From positions 1 to 8,121 of the forward strand of contig JAHFJK010000053.1 in assembly GCA_023245915.1 (NCBI GenBank): a stretch of DNA of 8,121 nt, given 5' to 3'. This document shows, in pieces, positions 5,327-8,121 of the stretch. Origin of the DNA: Candidatus Doudnabacteria bacterium. Its GTDB lineage: Bacteria; Patescibacteriota; Doudnabacteria; UBA920. The notes under the pieces are model-generated. The model was given only the letters and a program-made list of their open reading frames with translations, ran no database searches and was not told where the DNA came from. Position 1 is the stretch's first letter; every line of letters starts with the position of its first letter. The position numbers and the translations under genes are program-made.

Positions 5327-5833
5327 GTGTTAAAAGTCAGACTAAATCACCAAATTAAAGCCCCCGAGCTCCGCATCATCAACGAAGAAGGCCAGCAGAT
5401 AGGTATAATGAAGACGTCAGAGGCGCTTGCTCTCGCCCTTGAGCACGGGCTGGATTTGGTAGAGGTTTCTCCGGTGGCAAATCCACCGGTAGCAAAATTG
5501 ATTGACTTTGCCAAATATAAGTACCAGCAGAAAAAACTGGAACAGCAGCAAAAAAAGAAAGCCAAAAAGACGGAAGTAAAAACCATTTGGCTGTCCATGC
5601 GCATTTCCGAGCATGACATGCAAATTAAGGCAAAAAAAATTATGGAATTTTTGGCCGAAGGAGATTTAGTCAGAATTGAACTTAGGATGAAAGGCCGCGA
5701 ACAGGCCTACGGAGATTTGGGAAGAAAACAGCTGCAGGAATTTCTGACACATTTAACCACTGCCCATAGAATTGAAGTGCCCATGAAAAGAATGGGCGGG
5801 ACATGGAGCCTAACCGTGGCTCCTAGTAAATGA
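5327..5833 (+). CDS. infC: Translation initiation factor IF-3
   Basis: IF-3 binds the 30S subunit, keeps it free of 50S and proofreads initiator tRNA and start codon. The 168-residue protein shows the N-terminal domain (VRLNHQIKAPELRII, then GLDLVEVSPVANPPVAKLID), a lysine- and glutamine-rich linker helix (about 64-84) and the C-terminal domain (TIWLSMRISEHDMQIKAKKI; ELRMKGREQAYGDLG), ending TVAPSK. The start is GTG at 5327, which yields the usual N terminus; an in-frame TAA at 5309 bars any upstream start. Many infC genes use AUU as an autoregulatory rare start; here it is GTG, with no Shine-Dalgarno near it. It is the first gene of infC-rpmI-rplT, behind a consensus promoter. Confidence 0.97.
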   Translation: MLKVRLNHQIKAPELRIINEEGQQIGIMKTSEALALALEHGLDLVEVSPVANPPVAKLIDFAKYKYQQKKLEQQQKKKAKKTEVKTIWLSMRISEHDMQIKAKKIMEFLAEGDLVRIELRMKGREQAYGDLGRKQLQEFLTHLTTAHRIEVPMKRMGGTWSLTVAPSK

Positions 5834-5918
5834 CAAAATTTAAATAATTGACAAAAATGACAAAATATTGGACCCAAAATTTTGCTCAATTATGTCATTT
5901 TTGTTCAATTTTGTTCAC
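5831..5918 (+). repeat. AT-rich imperfect palindrome in the infC-rpmI spacer
   Basis: AATTGACAAAAATGACA (5846-5862) pairs with TGTCATTTTTGTTCAATT (5893-5910), with one bulged A. Inside, AAAATATTGG (5862-5871) faces CCAAAATTTT (5874-5883). The whole 93-bp spacer could fold into one long hairpin starting at the infC stop codon and ending just before rpmI. It may be a palindromic repeat or an RNA operator; L20 in E. coli represses rpmI through structure in this part of the operon. Confidence 0.65.
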
Positions 5919-5926
5919 TAGTATTT

Positions 5927-6121
5927 ATGCCTAAGGTTAAAACCCATAAAGGAACAGCCAAACGTATCCGCAAAACCGGCAGCGGGAAATTAATGGCCAG
6001 AAGCACAGGCCAGGACCATTTTAATTCCAGAGAATCGGGCAGTACAACTAAAAATAAAAGACGGGATTTGCTTTTGGGAAAAGTGCACCAAAAGTTGAAC
6101 AGTGTAATACCCTACAAATAG
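5927..6121 (+). CDS. rpmI: 50S ribosomal protein L35 (bL35)
   Basis: The 64-residue basic protein starts MPKVKTHKGTAKRIRKTGSG and continues with a lysine- and arginine-rich body, of typical bL35 length. L35 is a late-assembly protein of the large subunit. The frame is open upstream to an ATG at 5882, but those 15 residues are AT-rich palindrome translation and unlike any L35, so the ATG at 5927 is taken. No Shine-Dalgarno precedes it; the long hairpin in the spacer ends nine bases upstream, which could matter for access. It lies between infC and rplT, the normal bacterial order. Confidence 0.96.
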   Translation: MPKVKTHKGTAKRIRKTGSGKLMARSTGQDHFNSRESGSTTKNKRRDLLLGKVHQKLNSVIPYK

Positions 6122-6123
6122 GA

Positions 6124-6149
6124 CTTATAGGTCGTATATGACTTATAAG
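6124..6149 (+). promoter_or_regulatory. RNA hairpin between rpmI and rplT
   Basis: CTTATAGGTC (6124-6133) pairs with GACTTATAAG (6140-6149) over 10 bp with one G-U pair and a GTATAT loop. GACTTATA also occurs as a direct repeat (6122-6129, 6140-6147). There is no U tract, so it is not a terminator. It precedes the rplT ribosome-binding site AGGA (about 6156-6159) and may tune rplT translation. Confidence 0.6.
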
Positions 6150-6165
6150 ACCAATAGGAAACTTT

Positions 6166-6507
6166 ATGACCAGAACCAAACGCGGAGTTGCCGCCCACAA
6201 GCGCAAAAAAAATTTACTTAAAAGAGCCAAAGGCTTTGACAACCGCCGCTCGACCAATTTTGTCTATGCCAGACAGGCGCTGCTGAAAGCCGACGCTTAC
6301 GCCTACCGCGACCGCCGCAACAAAAAGCGCGACTTTAGAGCCCTGTGGCTCATCCGCTCCAACGCGGCTTTGCGGGAAAACGGCACCACCTGGAGCAAAT
6401 TCGCGGGCTTAATGAAAAAAAACAACGTGGCCATAAACCGCAAAATGCTCGCTGAACTGGCGGTTCAGCATCCGGCTGTCTTTGACAACATGGTAAAAAG
6501 CTTATAA
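6166..6507 (+). CDS. rplT: 50S ribosomal protein L20 (bL20)
   Basis: L20 binds 23S rRNA early in large-subunit assembly and in several bacteria also represses its own operon. The 113-residue protein has the long basic N-terminal extension (MTRTKRGVAAHKRKKNLLKR), then the globular domain (YAYRDRRNKKRDFRALWLIR; AALRENGTTWSKFAGLMKKN; LAELAVQHPAVF). Length and motifs are standard. AGGA lies a few bases before the ATG, the clearest Shine-Dalgarno of the three translation genes. The stop codon (6505-6507) lies inside ATAAC, one of two direct repeats flanking the palindromic element that begins immediately downstream. Confidence 0.97.
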   Translation: MTRTKRGVAAHKRKKNLLKRAKGFDNRRSTNFVYARQALLKADAYAYRDRRNKKRDFRALWLIRSNAALRENGTTWSKFAGLMKKNNVAINRKMLAELAVQHPAVFDNMVKSL

Positions 6508-6675
6508 CGGGACTGTCGCTGAATGTGCTTTTAAGACGAAATTCCAGGATTTCGGGCAGATTGGCGCAAATAAATTTTGATGTTTAGCCGTAGGCTAAGC
6601 GGAAAAATTTTTTGGGGCAAGACGCCGAAATCCTGGAATTGCAGTCAAAATGACATTCGGCAACAGTCCCATAAC
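6504..6675. mobile_element. MITE-like inverted-repeat element with 5-bp flanking duplication
   Basis: A 162-bp element (6509-6670) has complementary ends GGGACTGT/ACAGTCCC and arms that pair over about 45 bp, including a perfect 16-bp match, AATTCCAGGATTTCGG (6540-6555) with 6625-6640. The centre carries a TTAGCC-gta-GGCTAA hairpin (6584-6598). ATAAC flanks it on both sides (6504-6508, 6671-6675), as expected for a target-site duplication. It encodes no transposase, so any movement would need one in trans. The left duplication includes the rplT stop codon, which is kept intact. Confidence 0.8.
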
Positions 6676-6704
6676 CGCTGATTAGTCGCTGATATACTCA
6701 ATTG

Positions 6705-6718
6705 CTAAATTAATTTAG
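6705..6718. repeat. Perfect 14-bp AT palindrome
   Basis: CTAAATTAATTTAG reads the same on both strands. It lies in the non-coding stretch between the MITE-like element and the palindromic patch at 6724. It may be a regulator site or simply AT-rich chance. Confidence 0.4.
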
Positions 6719-6723
6719 ATATA

Positions 6724-6818
6724 ATACTCCGAAGCTTTGCTGTTATCAACCTGATTTTATTGGTTATTACCAATTTGATTCCAAACACAAAATCGGAATT
6801 TAATTAGCGAAGGAGTAT
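6724..6818. repeat. Palindromic repeat patch between convergent genes
   Basis: The ends ATACTCC (6724-6730) and GGAGTAT (6812-6818) are inverted. GAAGCTTTGCT and AGCGAA follow inward as partial complements, and the middle holds an ATTGGT-tatt-ACCAAT hairpin (6759-6774). The words resemble the repeat upstream of pyrC. I see no gene in 6508-6932; this patch, the MITE-like element and the terminator account for most of it. Confidence 0.5.
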
Positions 6819-6851
6819 AGCTACGCAGATTGGCGCTGAATCATCAATGTC

Positions 6852-6884
6852 AAAAAGCCGCCCCACAACACTGGAGCGGCTTTT
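6852..6884. terminator. Bidirectional intrinsic terminator
   Basis: AAAAGCCGC (6853-6861) pairs with GCGGCTTTT (6876-6884) around an inner CC/GG. The plus strand ends in TTTT and the minus strand in TTTTT. It sits between convergent rplT and the membrane-protein gene, so it can end both transcripts. Confidence 0.88.
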
Positions 6885-6932
6885 GAATTCAACGTCCTTT
6901 CAGCGTAAATATCTGCATCCTGTCAGCGGCTT

Positions 6933-7472
6933 CTATTTCCCCTGCCCGGCCGCCTTATCTTTCATAATCGCGCTGACCACGTTACCCTCGGCTTTTAAGT
7001 CTTCGTAAAACAAAATTTGCGACCGCGAAATATGCATTTCATCCACCGGCCCGTGCAGTTCCTGGCCCAGTTTGACTAAAGTAATGTTTTGCGGCGTGTT
7101 GGTGGCAGACCCGCTGCCCTGCGCCGGTCCGACCTGCAGGTAATAAATATCTTTTAGGGTTACATAGCTGCTCTCGACATCAGACAGTTTGCCAAAATAA
7201 ACCTGACCGTTGGTTAAAAACACTGCCTGGTATCCCGAGGGCTTAGTCGCATTCATGGCTGATTTTTCACCGCCGGTTCCCGTAAATAACTTGTCCCTGA
7301 ACGTCACGCCCAATACAATCAGCACCAGCACTATTGCCGCTAAAATTACCCAGGGCATTTTGGAAGGCCCGCCGGCTGCTTCGGTTTCAGCCTGGGCTGC
7401 AGTCTCCTGCCTGGCAACCGGCTGCTGTACTCCCGGGTTTGGCTGGCGGTTAATCCTGATTTCGTCTGACAT
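6933..7472 (-). CDS. Single-pass membrane protein of unknown function, CPR-type
   Basis: The 179-residue protein has a polar, Pro/Gln/Ala-rich N-terminal tail (1-38), one transmembrane helix (about 40-58, WVILAAIVLVLIVLGVTF) followed by Arg-Asp-Lys, a short linker, then a compact domain from about residue 80 (YQAVFLTNGQVYFGKLSD; YVTLKDIYYLQV; ITLVKLGQELHGPVDEMHIS; SQILFYEDL). There is no cleavable signal peptide, and charge suggests the tail is inside and the domain outside. I recall similar proteins as common uncharacterised genes in Patescibacteria but know no function. The start is preceded by a weak AGAAAGAG. The gene ends 49 bp before the shared terminator and converges on rplT. Confidence 0.88.
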   Translation of the reverse strand: MSDEIRINRQPNPGVQQPVARQETAAQAETEAAGGPSKMPWVILAAIVLVLIVLGVTFRDKLFTGTGGEKSAMNATKPSGYQAVFLTNGQVYFGKLSDVESSYVTLKDIYYLQVGPAQGSGSATNTPQNITLVKLGQELHGPVDEMHISRSQILFYEDLKAEGNVVSAIMKDKAAGQGK

Positions 7473-7643
7473 ATAATATGCTCTTTCTTCAATTAATAAT
7501 TTCCGCTGGAAAAAAATTTAATTGACTAATTATGTTTAAAACTTTGTCGCCGACTGGCACGCCAATATAACACTGAGTCGTACAGTTACTTTTCAGCCTC
7601 CAATCAGCGTTGGCATACAAATCCGCCTCCAATCGGCGGCTTA
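7473..7643. other. Intergenic stretch between two minus-strand genes
   Basis: This stretch of 171 bp contains no gene I can support. It holds CCTCCAATC twice (7597-7605, 7626-7634); the second is part of a CCGCC-tccaat-CGGCGG hairpin (7623-7638). The hairpin has no good T-run on either strand. A minus-strand promoter for the membrane-protein gene may lie here but I find no convincing -35/-10 pair. Confidence 0.4.
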
Positions 7644-8121
7644 TCAACACCTCAACATTTGCAGCTGTGATAAGCTCAGTTCAAACTTTTTTGTGGATAT
7701 CGGCGAATTTTTTAATCTTTCAATAAAATTTTTCTTTCCCTTAAACGCCAAAGCCAGTCCAATTGCAAAGACGGCGCCGGGCACAAGCGGAAGGGCAGAA
7801 ACCGGCCCAGCGGCAGCCGGGTTAAAAAAGCTGATTACACTCTGGCGAAGGGGCACAACTATTTTAGGCAAAGCCACGGCCAAAGGCTTAACTTCCAAAC
7901 TTGCTTTAAGCTCGGCAGCTTTGGCAACTTGCAGAGAAAAACAGCTTGCCGGCTGGTTAAAGTTTATAAGGCTGGAATTTTGGGGCAAAGCAAGGGCTTT
8001 GCCTGCCGGCAAGCTGTCTGTTTTGGCACAGCCCAAAAAAAACTGATTTAAACCGCGGGCCGCAATCTTTACTTCCACTGCCTTTACCGACGTAGTTGGC
8101 TGAACAAAAACCTCTACGGGT
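7644..8121 (-). CDS. C-terminal part of a probable membrane-anchored protein (cut by window edge)
   Basis: A frame open from the right edge to TGA (7644-7646) gives 158 codons. A GTG at 8078 exists, but codons upstream (PVEVFVQPTTSVKAV) read as a continuing protein, so the start is taken to lie outside the window. Visible features: an Ala/Val/Lys-rich region with alternating hydrophobic residues, three Cys, one hydrophobic segment near the C terminus (SALPLVPGAVFAIGLALAF), then a basic stretch (KGKKNFIERLK) and a short polar tail. That pattern fits an exported domain held by a C-terminal membrane anchor with a cytoplasmic basic tail. I do not recognise the family. An opposite-strand frame (7693-8046) is also open, so the strand assignment is not certain. 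Confidence 0.55.
   Translation of the reverse strand, partial: PVEVFVQPTTSVKAVEVKIAARGLNQFFLGCAKTDSLPAGKALALPQNSSLINFNQPASCFSLQVAKAAELKASLEVKPLAVALPKIVVPLRQSVISFFNPAAAGPVSALPLVPGAVFAIGLALAFKGKKNFIERLKNSPISTKKFELSLSQLQMLRC

Noticed and set aside
5882..5926. Fifteen extra residues at the N terminus of L35
   Set aside because: They come from the AT-rich palindromic spacer, and L35 proteins begin at the MPKVKTHKG segment.
7693..8046. Plus-strand open frame of 117 codons opposite the right-edge gene
   Set aside because: It has no ribosome-binding site and no recognisable domain, and the minus-strand frame continues through the window edge. The choice is not certain.

Overview
The window looks like a chromosomal segment of a Patescibacteria (candidate phyla radiation, Parcubacteria-like) bacterium. 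The pointers are the tight infC-rpmI-rplT cluster, a small single-pass membrane protein of a type I recall from such genomes, weak Shine-Dalgarno signals at several genes, TGA used as an ordinary stop codon, moderate GC content, and many short palindromic repeats. The phylum is inferred from style, not proven.

Left two thirds, minus strand: a pyrimidine operon read right to left as pyrC (dihydroorotase), carA and carB (small and large subunits of carbamoyl-phosphate synthetase; carB runs off the left edge). A small GIY-YIG nuclease gene sits between carA and carB, and inverted copies of one palindromic repeat bracket it. carA carries one, and carB two, further palindromic elements of different sequence. 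All three are exactly in frame, so the proteins carry extra segments of 30, 25 and 27 residues.

Middle (4927-5326): a divergent control region. The minus-strand leader of the pyr operon has a -35/-10 pair, a ribosome-binding site, a 29-codon leader ORF, a U-rich tract and an intrinsic terminator inside the leader ORF. This is the layout of UTP-sensing attenuation in enterobacterial pyrBI. The plus strand has a consensus promoter followed by a long leader RNA with two competing helices, leading into infC.

Right of that, plus strand: infC (IF3), rpmI (L35) and rplT (L20), with structured spacers that could serve L20-type autoregulation. A 162-bp MITE-like inverted-repeat element starts just after the rplT stop codon and is flanked by a 5-bp direct repeat that contains the stop. 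A second palindromic patch and a bidirectional terminator follow.

Right end, minus strand: a small single-pass membrane protein of unknown function, then the C-terminal part of another probable membrane-anchored protein cut by the window edge.

The main points of interest are the predicted pyr attenuator, the in-frame palindromic insertions in carA and carB, and the GIY-YIG/palindrome cassette that may be related to them.
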